From positions 186,001-250,000 of the forward strand of contig NZ_JABUOU010000006.1 of assembly GCF_013344475.1 (NCBI RefSeq): a DNA stretch of 64,000 bases. The letters run 5' to 3'. Under the pieces are notes generated by a model. It was given only the letters and a program-made list of their open reading frames with translations. It did no database searches and was not told where the DNA came from. Of this stretch, positions 18,729 through 27,633 are shown piece by piece. Position numbers and translations under genes: made by a program. Origin of the DNA: Martelella limonii (GTDB lineage: Bacteria > Pseudomonadota > Alphaproteobacteria > Rhizobiales > Rhizobiaceae). The number at the start of each line of letters is the position of its first letter. Positions within the stretch are counted from its first letter, which is position 1.

Positions 18729-20546
18729 TCAGGCGGGACGCTTCGGTTTGCGGCTCTTGTTCTTCGGCGGCTTGCCGCGATCGGCAGAAGGGGCCTTGTG
18801 TTTGCGGTTGGGCTTGCCGTCCTGCTTGAATTTCGGCTTCGCCTGACCCGGCTTCGCTTGTCTCGGCTTCTCGCGCATTTCGCCGGAAGGCGCAATCATG
18901 ATGCCTTTCTCAAGGCTGCCGGGCTGCCTGATCTGCTTTGCAAAGGCACTGGCCTTTTCGGCCGAAATCTCGAAACGGGTTTCGGTATCATCGATCCTGA
19001 TTGCACCGACATCGCGTTTGGTCACGCCGCCGGCATTGCAGATCATCGGCAGCAGGAATTTCGGATCGGCGCGCTGCTTGCGCCCGAGCGAGATGGTGAA
19101 CCATACGCCGTCCGGCATGTCCGTGGGGCGCGGCTCGCGAACCGACGCGTTTCGGTCTGCGGAGCGGCGGTCACGCCCGGATGTCCGGTTTTCAAGCGCA
19201 TCGGCGCGAAGCGGCACGAGCTCCTCGGGGACCGGGTTTGCAGCCACTTGCTGGCGCAGGAACGCTGCGGCGATGCGCTCGGGCCCCACCCGCTCCAGCA
19301 GCTCGGCCACGAATTGCGCCTCCGCGTCTTCCGGGGGTGCTGCAGAAGCTGCGGCATCGATGATCCGCCGGCGATAGCGCGCCTCGATATCGGCAATGCC
19401 GGGCGCGGCACGAACGGTCGCCGTCAGCTTCGCCAATGCCAGCACACGCTGGGCAGCGCCTCGCCGGTTTTCCGGCACGATCAGCACGCAGACGCCCTTT
19501 CGACCGGCACGGCCGGTTCGGCCGGAGCGATGCAGCAGGGTCTCCGGGTTGCTCGGCACATCGGCATGGACCACGAGGTCGAGGTTCGGAAGGTCGATGC
19601 CGCGCGCTGCGACATCGGTCGCCACGCAGACCCGCGCGCGTCCGTCGCGCATCGATTGCAGCGCATTCGAGCGCTCCGATTGCGCCATCTCGCCCGAAAG
19701 CGAAACCACCGCGAAGCCGCGATTGGCGAGCCGGGCCGTCAGATGACGAACCGCTTCGCGCGTGTGGCAGAACACCAGCGCGCTCGCGCTGTCAGTATCG
19801 AGAAGCGTATTGATGATGGCATGTTCGCGCTCGTCGCGCCGCACCAGCATCAGCTGGTATTCGATGTCGGCATGCTGGGCGGTCGGCGCCGTCGTCTCGA
19901 TGCGCACCGCGTTCTTCTGCACGGTCCTCGCAAGCTCGGCGATGCCGCGCCGTACGGTCGCCGAAAACAGCAATGTGCGGCGTTCCTGCGGCGCGGCGCC
20001 GAGGATGAATTCCAGGTCGTCGCGAAAGCCGAGATCCAGCATCTCGTCGGCTTCGTCGAGAACAACGGCGCGGATGGCGCCAAGGTCCAGCGCGCCGCGC
20101 ATGATGTGATCGCGCAGCCGCCCGGGCGTGCCGACGACGAGATGGGCGCCGCGCTCAAGCGCCCGGCGTTCGTTGCGCATGTCCATGCCGCCGACGCAGG
20201 TTGCGATCCTGACATCCGCGCCTGCGTAGAGCCACTCGAGTTCCTTCTGGACCTGGACGGCAAGTTCGCGCGTGGGCGCGATGACAAGACCGAGCGGCGC
20301 GGCAGCGGCGTCGAAACGCGCGCCGTTTCCAAGCAGCGTCGGCGCGATGGCGATGCCGAAGGCAACCGTCTTTCCCGATCCCGTCTGCGCCGAGACCAGC
20401 AGGTCGGCGTCGGCGTGATCTTCATCCGTCATCGCCATTTGCACCGGCGTAAGCGTGCTGTAGCCTTTCGCCGCGAGGGCGGAGGCGAGCGCCGGATGTA
20501 TGGCGGCGATCGCGGATTGGGCATTGAATTCGGTATTCGGCGTCAT
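18729..20546 (-). CDS. DEAD-box RNA helicase with DbpA-type RNA-binding domain
   Basis: 605 residues. Helicase motifs: I 'AQTGSGKT', Ia 'PTRELAVQ', II 'DEAD', III 'SAT', VI 'HRSGRTGRAG'. After the core, about residues 475-540 ('GVWFTISLGRKQRADPKF...GGVTKRDVGAIRI') match the DbpA RNA-binding domain, which in E. coli DbpA and DeaD recognises structured RNA. A basic Lys/Pro/Arg tail closes the protein. The likely role is ribosome assembly or cold adaptation. Start chosen at 20546 ('MTPNTEF'); ATG 20555 adds three residues. It is the second DEAD-box gene in the window. Confidence 0.88.
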   Translation of the reverse strand: MTPNTEFNAQSAIAAIHPALASALAAKGYSTLTPVQMAMTDEDHADADLLVSAQTGSGKTVAFGIAIAPTLLGNGARFDAAAAPLGLVIAPTRELAVQVQKELEWLYAGADVRIATCVGGMDMRNERRALERGAHLVVGTPGRLRDHIMRGALDLGAIRAVVLDEADEMLDLGFRDDLEFILGAAPQERRTLLFSATVRRGIAELARTVQKNAVRIETTAPTAQHADIEYQLMLVRRDEREHAIINTLLDTDSASALVFCHTREAVRHLTARLANRGFAVVSLSGEMAQSERSNALQSMRDGRARVCVATDVAARGIDLPNLDLVVHADVPSNPETLLHRSGRTGRAGRKGVCVLIVPENRRGAAQRVLALAKLTATVRAAPGIADIEARYRRRIIDAAASAAPPEDAEAQFVAELLERVGPERIAAAFLRQQVAANPVPEELVPLRADALENRTSGRDRRSADRNASVREPRPTDMPDGVWFTISLGRKQRADPKFLLPMICNAGGVTKRDVGAIRIDDTETRFEISAEKASAFAKQIRQPGSLEKGIMIAPSGEMREKPRQAKPGQAKPKFKQDGKPNRKHKAPSADRGKPPKNKSRKPKRPA

Positions 20547-20870
20547 GGTTACCACCTTTGCTGGTCGCCGAATATCATCATGTGTGCGCTCTGGATAGCG
20601 ATAGTTTGCCCGGATCGACGCCCCCGAAATGCTTGGCTGACACCGGGGTCCGGCGAAACTGAAGGGATGCGGCGCAGGCGCGCGCCCGGGCAGCGGCCGG
20701 ATATACCGGCCATAAAAGGCGGCGAACGGATTGATGGGACAATCATCGCGCCATCCGCCACCCCGGACATGAACGCCCAGACCGGCCTTTCCGCTGCTGG
20801 CCGCTCAGTCGCCCTGCGCGCGCTTTCCGCCGGCTGAGGAGCCCTCGAAAGCGCCCGCGATCAGCCTTCG
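20547..20870. other. Gap without recognised features
   Basis: About 320 bases between the helicase start and the TraR/DksA stop codon. The helicase promoter should lie in the first 100 bases, but I see no clear boxes. Short open frames here have no family resemblance. Confidence 0.5.
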
Positions 20871-21191
20871 TCAATGTGCCGTAGCACATGCCTTGCAGAA
20901 CGGCGTCTGCGGCACGGCCTCAAGCCGCTCCTTCGAGATCTGCGCGCCGCAGCTGACGCAGATGCCGTAGGTGCCGTCCTCGATGCGCTTGAGCGCAGCG
21001 GTGATCGCCTTCATTTCATCGGAGCCGACATGGCCGAATTCTTCGAGAACCTCGTCGTTTTCCGATTCGGTTGCCCGTTCCGCGCTGTCGGGATTGCGGG
21101 CGCGACCGAGGTCGCCGTCGATCCGGCGGAGCCGGTCCATGATCTCGGCCTCGCGGCCTTCAAGCATTGTCTTGTAACGGTTGACGTCCAT
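20871..21191 (-). CDS. TraR/DksA-family C4 zinc-finger protein
   Basis: 106 residues. The helical hairpin region 'YKTMLEGREAEIMDRLRRID' is followed by a C4 zinc finger, 'CVSCG' and 'CKAC' separated by 'RLEAVPQTPF'. Such short DksA-like proteins bind RNA polymerase through the secondary channel or are uncharacterised stress proteins. I chose ATG 21191 because GGAGGA sits 5 bases upstream (21201-21196); upstream in-frame starts lack this. It lies 31 bases downstream of the UspF-like gene on the same strand, so both are probably co-transcribed. Confidence 0.83.
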   Translation of the reverse strand: MDVNRYKTMLEGREAEIMDRLRRIDGDLGRARNPDSAERATESENDEVLEEFGHVGSDEMKAITAALKRIEDGTYGICVSCGAQISKERLEAVPQTPFCKACATAH

Positions 21192-21222
21192 TTCATCCTC
21201 CATAAGCTTCAGTTGGCAGCGC

Positions 21223-21633
21223 TTATCTGCGGACCAGGACCGAGCATTTGGCATGGCGCACGACGCGATCGGCCGTAGAGCCGATCAGATAATTCGAGAA
21301 ATCAGGCCGATGCGAGGCGATGATGATGAGGTCTGCGCCCTGCTCCTCGGCGCAGGCAAGGATTTCGCGCGCAGGCGGGCCGATCCGAAGTTCGATCGTC
21401 GCGTCGATGCCGGTGCGGGCACGCAGCTCTGTCAGCCGGTCCTGCGCCTCGTTCGCGGCGTTTTCGATCATGTCGACAGGAATGTCGATCGCGAGATATG
21501 TGGGCACTTCCTCGACCACGTGAAGCAGCACGATCTGGCCGCCCTCATCCATGAGACTTGCGGCCTTGGTGAAAATGTCGAGGCCTTTTTCGGGCGTTGC
21601 GATATCGACCGGCACGATGATCTTCTTGAACAT
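21223..21633 (-). CDS. Universal stress protein, UspF/UspG type
   Basis: 136 residues, a single Usp domain starting 'MFKKIIVPVDIATPEKGLD'. The C-terminal nucleotide-site segment 'ASHRPDFSNYLIGSTADRVV' and 'HAKCSVLVRR' closely resemble UspF/UspG and not the classical G-x2-G-x9-G pattern. Probably cytoplasmic and induced under stress. It is the first gene of a two-gene unit with the TraR/DksA-like protein. A GGAGGA-type Shine-Dalgarno precedes the ATG. Confidence 0.87.
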   Translation of the reverse strand: MFKKIIVPVDIATPEKGLDIFTKAASLMDEGGQIVLLHVVEEVPTYLAIDIPVDMIENAANEAQDRLTELRARTGIDATIELRIGPPAREILACAEEQGADLIIIASHRPDFSNYLIGSTADRVVRHAKCSVLVRR

Positions 21634-21705
21634 CTGTTGTTCCTCCTGTGTGCAGGATTGATGGGGTCAGTCTGCGCTTTTCGGATCAGCGCGCATTGAC
21701 CATGA

Positions 21706-22722
21706 TCAAGTCTGCTTGCGAAGAGGGACCCCGCTTTGGGGAAATGCCTCCGGATCGAGCGCCACCTGCCGCTCGATCAGCGCCAGCACCCGTTTGACCG
21801 GCGGCGGCTGCACGGCGGTCACCCGCTGGATGATCGAATAGGCGCTGACCTCGATACGCTCACGCACCGGAAGCTGGCAGATGGCGGCGCCGAGCTTGCC
21901 GTCCTTGTGGAAGAAATCGGCGACCGGCTGTGCGACAGGCGTCACCGCATCGGTCTCGGCGATGATGGCAAGCGACAGAAGCGGCGATGTCGTCACGAAA
22001 ACGTGGCGGGGAAGCTGGAAGCCATGGGCCATCAGATAGGCTTCGACCGAGCGGCGCATCAGCGCGCCCACGGGCTGGAGCACCCAGTCGTAATCGAGGC
22101 AGTCGCCGATCGAGACCGTCTCCCTGCCGGCAAGCGGGTGGTTCAGGCCCGCAATCATGGTGACCGGTTCGACGCCAAGCGGGCGCATGGTCACGGATTT
22201 GGCATCCATATCCTCGGGCAGACGGCCGATGTAGAAGTCAATGTCATGCGAGAACAGGGCCTCGGCAAGCTTGTCGGATGTATCGACCAGCACCGAGACC
22301 TCGATCTCCGGATAATGCTCGCGCAACTGCCGGATGACAGGCATCATCAGCTGCAGCGACGGCCCGGTCACCGCGCCCATGCGCACCAGACCGCGCGCGC
22401 CCTCGACGATCTGGGCGATTTCCCGGTGGGCATTGTCGAGCTGGTTGAGGATCAGCAGCGCCTGCTCCGCCATCGCCTGGCCGGCTTCCGTCAGTTCCAC
22501 GCCGCGGCCATGGCGCTCGTAGAGCTTGGCGCCGACGGTATGCTCCAGTTCCGACAGCAGGCGCGAGGCCGCCGACTGGGTCATGCCGAGCTGGGCGGCG
22601 GCCGAAGAAATCTGGCCCTTGCGGTCGAGAAGCGCGATCAGGCGCATCTGCGAAAACCGCAGTCCTCGCCGGATGAATTCGTCCTGTCCGCTATACCGCT
22701 CGCCGCTGCGCATCATATCCAT
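21706..22722 (-). CDS. LysR-type regulator, GbpR-like
   Basis: 338 residues. The N-terminal helix-turn-helix is 'KGQISSAAAQLGMTQSAASR' and the C-terminal periplasmic-binding-like domain follows. The extended N-terminus ('RRGLRFSQMRLIALLDRKG') is typical of the Agrobacterium GbpR group, which controls sugar-binding protein genes from a divergent position. Here it is divergent from the ytfQ-ara operon, so pentose/galactose-responsive control of that operon is likely. An inverted repeat immediately upstream of its start may be its own operator. The regulator's ligand is inferred. Confidence 0.8.
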   Translation of the reverse strand: MDMMRSGERYSGQDEFIRRGLRFSQMRLIALLDRKGQISSAAAQLGMTQSAASRLLSELEHTVGAKLYERHGRGVELTEAGQAMAEQALLILNQLDNAHREIAQIVEGARGLVRMGAVTGPSLQLMMPVIRQLREHYPEIEVSVLVDTSDKLAEALFSHDIDFYIGRLPEDMDAKSVTMRPLGVEPVTMIAGLNHPLAGRETVSIGDCLDYDWVLQPVGALMRRSVEAYLMAHGFQLPRHVFVTTSPLLSLAIIAETDAVTPVAQPVADFFHKDGKLGAAICQLPVRERIEVSAYSIIQRVTAVQPPPVKRVLALIERQVALDPEAFPQSGVPLRKQT

Positions 22723-22726
22723 ACCA

Positions 22727-22744
22727 TTTCTGCTATATCAGAAA
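22727..22744. promoter_or_regulatory. Inverted repeat in the gbpR-like/ytfQ control region
   Basis: TTTCTG and CAGAAA (6-base arms, 6-base spacer) lie 4 bases upstream of the LysR start codon in the 260-base divergent region. The position suits autorepression of the regulator. LysR boxes are degenerate, so this is only a candidate. Confidence 0.4.
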
Positions 22745-22983
22745 CACGATTATTCATTTGTCTCTATCACGGTAAATTGCAACACTCTCCCAATCGCAAG
22801 GATAAATTTGCTGGCAACCAAAACGGGAAACCCTGAGGCGGCCTTCAAAACCAAACAGCCGTGGCGGGAGGACATGCCCCCGGCTCGATGGTTCATCTCG
22901 GCGATTTTCCGGGCGGCGCGATCACGCGCCATCCGTGCATGCGGCTGCCTTGCCGCAATGATGTAAACGGGAGGACATAATAC

Positions 22984-23934
22984 ATGAAAAAGCTACTTCT
23001 TACGACTGTGGCCGCACTCACGATGACGGCTGCTGCCGCTTCGGCCCAGACCGTCGGCTTCTCGCAGATCGGCTCGGAATCGGGCTGGCGCGCGGCTGAA
23101 ACCACGCTCACCAAGCAGCAGGCTGAAGAGCGCGGCATCGACCTGAAATTCTCCGATGCCCAGCAGAAGCAGGAAAACCAGATCGCCGCCATCCGCGCCT
23201 TCGTGGCCCAGGGCGTCGACGCCATTCTTCTGGCACCGGTCGTCGCAACCGGCTGGGACAGCGCTCTGGAAGAAGCCAAGGACGCCGACATTCCGGTGAT
23301 CCTGCTCGACCGTTCGGTCGACAGCTCCGACGACCTTTATCTGACGGCAGTCGGCTCCAACCTCGTGCATGAAGGCGAAGTGGCTGGCGGCTGGCTGGTC
23401 GATACGGTCGGCGACAAGCCGTGCCGCGTCGTCGAGCTGCAGGGCACCACCGGTTCGTCGCCTGCGATCGACCGCGCCACCGGCTTCCGCAACGCGATCG
23501 ATGGCCATTCCAACATCGAGATCGTCCGCAGCCAGACGGGTGACTTCACCCGCTCGCAGGGCAAGGAAGTCATGGAGAGCTTCCTCCAGGCTGAAAACGG
23601 CGGTGCAGACATCTGCGCACTCTATGCCCACAATGACGACATGGCCGTCGGCGCCATCCAGGCGATCAAGGAAGCAGGCCTGAAGCCCGGCACGGACATC
23701 CTGATCGTCGCGATCGACGCGGTTCCGGACTACTTCCAGGCCATGGCTGCCGGCGAGGCAAATGCCACGGTGGAACTGACGCCGAACATGGCAGGCCCGG
23801 CCTTTGATGCGCTCGAAGCCTACATGAAGGACGGCACGATGCCGCCGAAGTTCATCCAGACGGAATCGAAGCTTTATACCCAGGCTGACGATCCGCAGGG
23901 TGAGGCAGAGCGCCGCAAGAGCCTCGGCTACTAA
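22984..23934 (+). CDS. ytfQ: Sugar ABC transporter, periplasmic binding protein (YtfQ/AraU type)
   Basis: 316 residues with signal peptide 'MKKLLLTTVAALTMTAAAASA'. The mature protein 'QTVGFSQIGSESGWRAAETT' is a close match to YtfQ, which binds galactofuranose in E. coli; related systems import arabinose. It captures the sugar in the periplasm for the YtfR-YtfT-YjfF complex. A GGGAGG Shine-Dalgarno precedes the start. It heads the operon and is followed by a strong hairpin, a common way to stabilise binding-protein mRNA. The neighbouring araBAD genes suggest L-arabinose as cargo. Confidence 0.9.
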   Translation: MKKLLLTTVAALTMTAAAASAQTVGFSQIGSESGWRAAETTLTKQQAEERGIDLKFSDAQQKQENQIAAIRAFVAQGVDAILLAPVVATGWDSALEEAKDADIPVILLDRSVDSSDDLYLTAVGSNLVHEGEVAGGWLVDTVGDKPCRVVELQGTTGSSPAIDRATGFRNAIDGHSNIEIVRSQTGDFTRSQGKEVMESFLQAENGGADICALYAHNDDMAVGAIQAIKEAGLKPGTDILIVAIDAVPDYFQAMAAGEANATVELTPNMAGPAFDALEAYMKDGTMPPKFIQTESKLYTQADDPQGEAERRKSLGY

Positions 23935-23949
23935 GCCTTCCTCCCGGGT

Positions 23950-23978
23950 GCGGTCGGGGTCATCGGGGCTCCGGCCGC
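23950..23978 (+). terminator. Intercistronic hairpin after ytfQ
   Basis: A 10-bp stem (23950-23959 with 23969-23978, including two G-U pairs) starts 15 bases after the ytfQ stop codon and has no T run. It probably acts as a partial terminator or 3' stabiliser that raises the binding-protein level over the transporter genes. Confidence 0.5.
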
Positions 23979-24078
23979 CTCGGCATGCCTAGCGCATATC
24001 GCAATCGGGCACGCGCCCGGTTCCGCGATGATGCGCGTTGACAACAGGCGCCGCGCGTTCGTTCCAAGGTGCTCGATA

Positions 24079-25587
24079 ATGCTTCTGACAATTCAAAATC
24101 TCACCAAGAGCTTCATCGGCATGAAGGCGCTCGACAATGTCGATTTCGAGCTCGCAGCCGGCGAAGTCCACGCCCTTCTCGGCGAAAACGGCGCAGGAAA
24201 ATCCACGCTGATCAAATGCCTGACCGGCGCCTACAACCGCGACGACGGCATCATCAGGCTGGATGGCGAAACCATTTCTCCCCAATCGACGCTGGAGGCC
24301 CAGGATCTGGGCATCGGCACCGTCTATCAGGAAGTGAACCTGCTTTCGAACCTGACGGTCGCCCAGAACCTGACCTTCGGGCGCGAACCGCGCCGGTTCG
24401 GGATCATCAACGGCGCGGCCATGCGGCGCGAGGCCGAGGCGATGATTGCAGGCTACGGCCTCGATATCGACGTCTCGCGCGATCTCGGCAGCTATTCCGT
24501 CGCCGTCCAGCAGATCGTCGCCATCGCCCGCGCAGTTGCCCTTTCCGGCAAGGTGCTGATCCTGGACGAGCCGACCGCAAGCCTTGATGCGCGTGAAGTC
24601 GAAATGCTGTTCGACGTCGTGCGCAAGCTGCGCGACCAAGGTCTCGGGATCATCTTCGTCTCCCACTTCCTCGATCAGGTATTCTCGCTGACGGACCGCG
24701 TTACCGTGCTCCGCAATGGCTGCAAGATCACCACCGAGAAGACCGCCGAACTCGACCGGGTGCGGCTGATTTCCCATATGCTGGGCCGCGAACTTGACGA
24801 GGCCGAAACCGATGGCGAACGGCGCGGCACCGAAGGCCGGGTCAGTGCCGAACCGGTGCTGACGGTACGCGGTCTCGGCAAGCGCAATGTCGTCGAACCC
24901 TTCGATCTTGATATCCGCAGCGGCGAGGTCATCGGCCTTGCCGGTCTTCTCGGCTCGGGCCGCACAGAAACTGCCGAACTGATGTTCGGCGTGCGCAGCG
25001 CCAGCAGCGGCTCTGTTTCGGACAAGAATGGCAAGGTCAGCCTTTCAAGCCCGCGCGATGCGATTGCGGCAGGCTTCGGCTTTGCCCCGGAAGACCGCAA
25101 GACCGACGGCATCATCGCCGATCTCTCCGTGCGCGAGAACATTGCGCTTGCGCTTCAGGCGCGGCGCGGCTGGGCGCGGCCGATCAGCCGGACGGAACAG
25201 GACCGGCTCGCAGCCGAATACATCAAGAAACTCGATATCCGGACCTCGAGCGCGGAAAAGCCGATCGGCGAACTGTCCGGCGGCAACCAGCAGAAAGTCG
25301 TGCTTGCCCGCTGGCTCGCCATGAACCCGCGCTTCCTGATCCTCGACGAACCGACGCGCGGCATCGATGTCGGCGCGCACGCCGAAATTCTGAACCTGAT
25401 CCAGGACATCACCAAGGAGGGCATGGCGATCCTCATCATCTCATCCGAACTTGACGAGCTGATTGCAGCGTCGGACCGCGTGATCGTGGTGCGCGACCGC
25501 CGTCATGTCGCAGAACTGACCGGAGCCCAGATCGCCACCGAAAACATCGTCAAGGCGATCGCCTCCGACGAGCGGGAGGCCGTGTAA
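24079..25587 (+). CDS. ytfR: Sugar ABC transporter ATPase, two-domain (YtfR/AraV type)
   Basis: 502 residues with two ABC domains. The first has Walker A 'GENGAGKST' and Walker B 'LILDEPTAS', and lacks a standard LSGGQ ('YSVAVQQIVAIARA'). The second has the signature 'LSGGNQQKVVLARWL' and Walker B 'LILDEPTRGID'. This asymmetry is normal for CUT2-class sugar importers. The start is taken at ATG 24079 ('MLLTIQNLTKSFIGMKALDN'). The stop overlaps the ytfT start by one base (TAATG). Confidence 0.92.
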   Translation: MLLTIQNLTKSFIGMKALDNVDFELAAGEVHALLGENGAGKSTLIKCLTGAYNRDDGIIRLDGETISPQSTLEAQDLGIGTVYQEVNLLSNLTVAQNLTFGREPRRFGIINGAAMRREAEAMIAGYGLDIDVSRDLGSYSVAVQQIVAIARAVALSGKVLILDEPTASLDAREVEMLFDVVRKLRDQGLGIIFVSHFLDQVFSLTDRVTVLRNGCKITTEKTAELDRVRLISHMLGRELDEAETDGERRGTEGRVSAEPVLTVRGLGKRNVVEPFDLDIRSGEVIGLAGLLGSGRTETAELMFGVRSASSGSVSDKNGKVSLSSPRDAIAAGFGFAPEDRKTDGIIADLSVRENIALALQARRGWARPISRTEQDRLAAEYIKKLDIRTSSAEKPIGELSGGNQQKVVLARWLAMNPRFLILDEPTRGIDVGAHAEILNLIQDITKEGMAILIISSELDELIAASDRVIVVRDRRHVAELTGAQIATENIVKAIASDEREAV

Positions 25588-26600
25588 TGCCTAAGGGTCT
25601 GAAACGCGTCATTCCCCAGCTGATCACGCTGGCGGTGCTGGTCGCTCTGGTCAGCCTGTTCTTTCCGAGCTTCCTGCAGATCGACTATTCCGGCGGCCGC
25701 TTCGTCGGCCCGGTGATCGACGTCTTGAAACGCGGCGCGCCGGTCGCACTTCTGGCGATCGGCATGACGCTGGTGGTTGCCACGCGCGGCATCGACCTTT
25801 CGGTCGGCACCGTGATCGCGATTGCGGGCGCCATGGCGGCGGCCACGATCGGCGCCGGCTACGGCCTTGCGGCAGCGATTGCCATGGCCATCATCGTCGG
25901 TCTTATCGCAGGCCTCTTCAATGGCGTGCTCGTTGCCTTCATCGGCATCCAGCCGATCGTGGCAACGCTGATCCTGATGATCTCCGGCCGCGGCATCGCG
26001 CAGTTGATCACCGAAGGCCGCATCCTCACCTTCAACCTGCCGAGCTTTGCCTATCTCGGCTCCGGTTCGCTTCTCGGCATTCCGGTTCCGGTCTGGATCT
26101 GGGTCCTGGCCGCAGCGCTCGTCATCCTGCTGGTGCGACGCACTGCACTCGGCCTGCTGATCGAGGCGATCGGCGTCAACCGCAAGGCATCGGCGCTGGC
26201 CGGTATCAACGCGCACGTGCTCTTGATCGCCGTCTACATGGCGTCCGGCTTCTGCGCGGCGCTTGCCGGCATCATCATTACCGCCGATATTCGCGGCGCC
26301 GACGCCAACAATGCCGGGCTCTGGCTCGAGCTTGATGCCGTGCTCGCCACCGTCATCGGCGGCAACTCGCTGATGGGCGGACGGTTCTCGATCTCGGCGG
26401 CCGTGATTGGTGCGATGATCATCCAGACCATCGATACCGGCATCCTGCTGGCGGGCTTCCCCTCCGAATACAATCTCGTGATCAAGGCTGTTCTGGTGGT
26501 CTTCATTCTGGTTCTGCAATCGCCGAACATCACCGGCGATCTGAAATACATGCGGCGCAATCTGTTTGGCGGCAAGCAGGCAGGGGAGGCAGGCAAGTGA
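25587..26600 (+). CDS. ytfT: Sugar ABC transporter permease (YtfT/AraW type)
   Basis: 337 residues, about 8-10 membrane helices, CUT2 permease family. 'LLAIGMTLVVATRGIDLSVG' is the conserved motif of these permeases. It pairs with YjfF to form the channel. The ATG shares a base with the ytfR stop codon and is preceded by GGGAGG. It overlaps yjfF by four bases (GTGA). Confidence 0.92.
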   Translation: MPKGLKRVIPQLITLAVLVALVSLFFPSFLQIDYSGGRFVGPVIDVLKRGAPVALLAIGMTLVVATRGIDLSVGTVIAIAGAMAAATIGAGYGLAAAIAMAIIVGLIAGLFNGVLVAFIGIQPIVATLILMISGRGIAQLITEGRILTFNLPSFAYLGSGSLLGIPVPVWIWVLAAALVILLVRRTALGLLIEAIGVNRKASALAGINAHVLLIAVYMASGFCAALAGIIITADIRGADANNAGLWLELDAVLATVIGGNSLMGGRFSISAAVIGAMIIQTIDTGILLAGFPSEYNLVIKAVLVVFILVLQSPNITGDLKYMRRNLFGGKQAGEAGK

Positions 26601-27568
26601 AAAATCCGCGCCTCTACCCGCTCTATGCCACGATCGCGATCTTCATCGTCGCCTATGCGATATGCTACATCCAGTTCCCGTTCATGCTGTCGACACGGGT
26701 TGCCGGTAACCTTCTGACGGACAATGCCTATCTCGGCATCGTGGCCGTCGGCATGACGGTGGTGATCCTGTCGGGCGGCATCGACCTGTCGGTCGGTTCG
26801 GTGATCGCCTTTGCGGGCGTGTTCATCTCCGTGCTGCTGCGCGATACCGGGCTTCACCCGCTTGTGGTCTTCGTGCTGCTGCTGGTCATTACAACCGTCT
26901 TCGGCGCAGCCATGGGCTGGCTGATCCACACGCTCGGCATGCCTGCCTTCATCGTGACGCTCGCCGGCATGTTCCTGGCGCGCGGCGTCGCCTACATGAT
27001 GACCATCGATTCCGTGCCGATCAACAACGACTTCTTTGCCATGCTGCAGAAGACCTATTGGGTTCTGCCCGGCAAGGGTCGTCTGACGCTGATCGGCGTG
27101 GTGATGCTTCTCTGCTTCGTCGCCGGCCACTTCGTCGCGCACAAGACCCGCTTCGGCACCAATGTCTTCGCGCTTGGCGGCGGCGAGCAGACGGCGCGCC
27201 TGATGGGATCGCGGATCGGACGCACCACGGTATCGATCTACGCCTTTTCGGGCTTGATGGCGGGGCTTTCCGGGATCGTGTTCGCGATCTATACCGGATC
27301 CGGTTATCCACTCGCGACCGTCGGGACGGAGCTTACGGCCATCGCCACCGTCGTCATCGGGGGCACGCTTTTGACCGGTGGCGCAGGCTATGTGTTTGGA
27401 ACGCTGTTCGGTGTGCTGACAATGGGCCTGATCCAGACCTATATCGTGTTCGATGGCACACTTTCGAGTTGGTGGACCAAGATTGCAATCGGTGTTCTGC
27501 TGCTCCTGTTCATCGTGCTGCAGAAGGGACTTCTGCGATTGACCATGGACCGTGCCACGGCGCATTGA
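26597..27568 (+). CDS. yjfF: Sugar ABC transporter permease (YjfF/AraZ type)
   Basis: 323 residues, second CUT2 permease, with 'AVGMTVVILSGGIDLSVGSV' and 'GGEQTARLMGSRIGRTTVSI'. It starts at GTG 26597 inside the ytfT stop region (GTGA overlap), so translation is coupled. With YtfQ, YtfR and YtfT it completes a four-part importer. A perfect hairpin lies between it and araB. Confidence 0.92.
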   Translation: MKNPRLYPLYATIAIFIVAYAICYIQFPFMLSTRVAGNLLTDNAYLGIVAVGMTVVILSGGIDLSVGSVIAFAGVFISVLLRDTGLHPLVVFVLLLVITTVFGAAMGWLIHTLGMPAFIVTLAGMFLARGVAYMMTIDSVPINNDFFAMLQKTYWVLPGKGRLTLIGVVMLLCFVAGHFVAHKTRFGTNVFALGGGEQTARLMGSRIGRTTVSIYAFSGLMAGLSGIVFAIYTGSGYPLATVGTELTAIATVVIGGTLLTGGAGYVFGTLFGVLTMGLIQTYIVFDGTLSSWWTKIAIGVLLLLFIVLQKGLLRLTMDRATAH

Positions 27569-27578
27569 AAAACATAAA

Positions 27579-27603
27579 GGTTGCCGGTCGAACGCCGGCA
27601 ACC
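27579..27603 (+). terminator. Intercistronic hairpin between yjfF and araB
   Basis: A perfect 9-bp stem (27579-27587 with 27595-27603) with a 7-base loop, 10 bases after the yjfF stop codon. No T run follows, so read-through into araB is expected, perhaps with mRNA processing. Confidence 0.5.
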
Positions 27604-27633
27604 CAATACGAATTGGAATAGGGCGAAGCACTC

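Noticed and set aside
21223-21633. Apparent loss of the G-x2-G-x9-G ATP motif in the universal stress protein
   Set aside because: The segment matches the UspF/UspG subclass, where this sequence is normal, so it is not degenerate.
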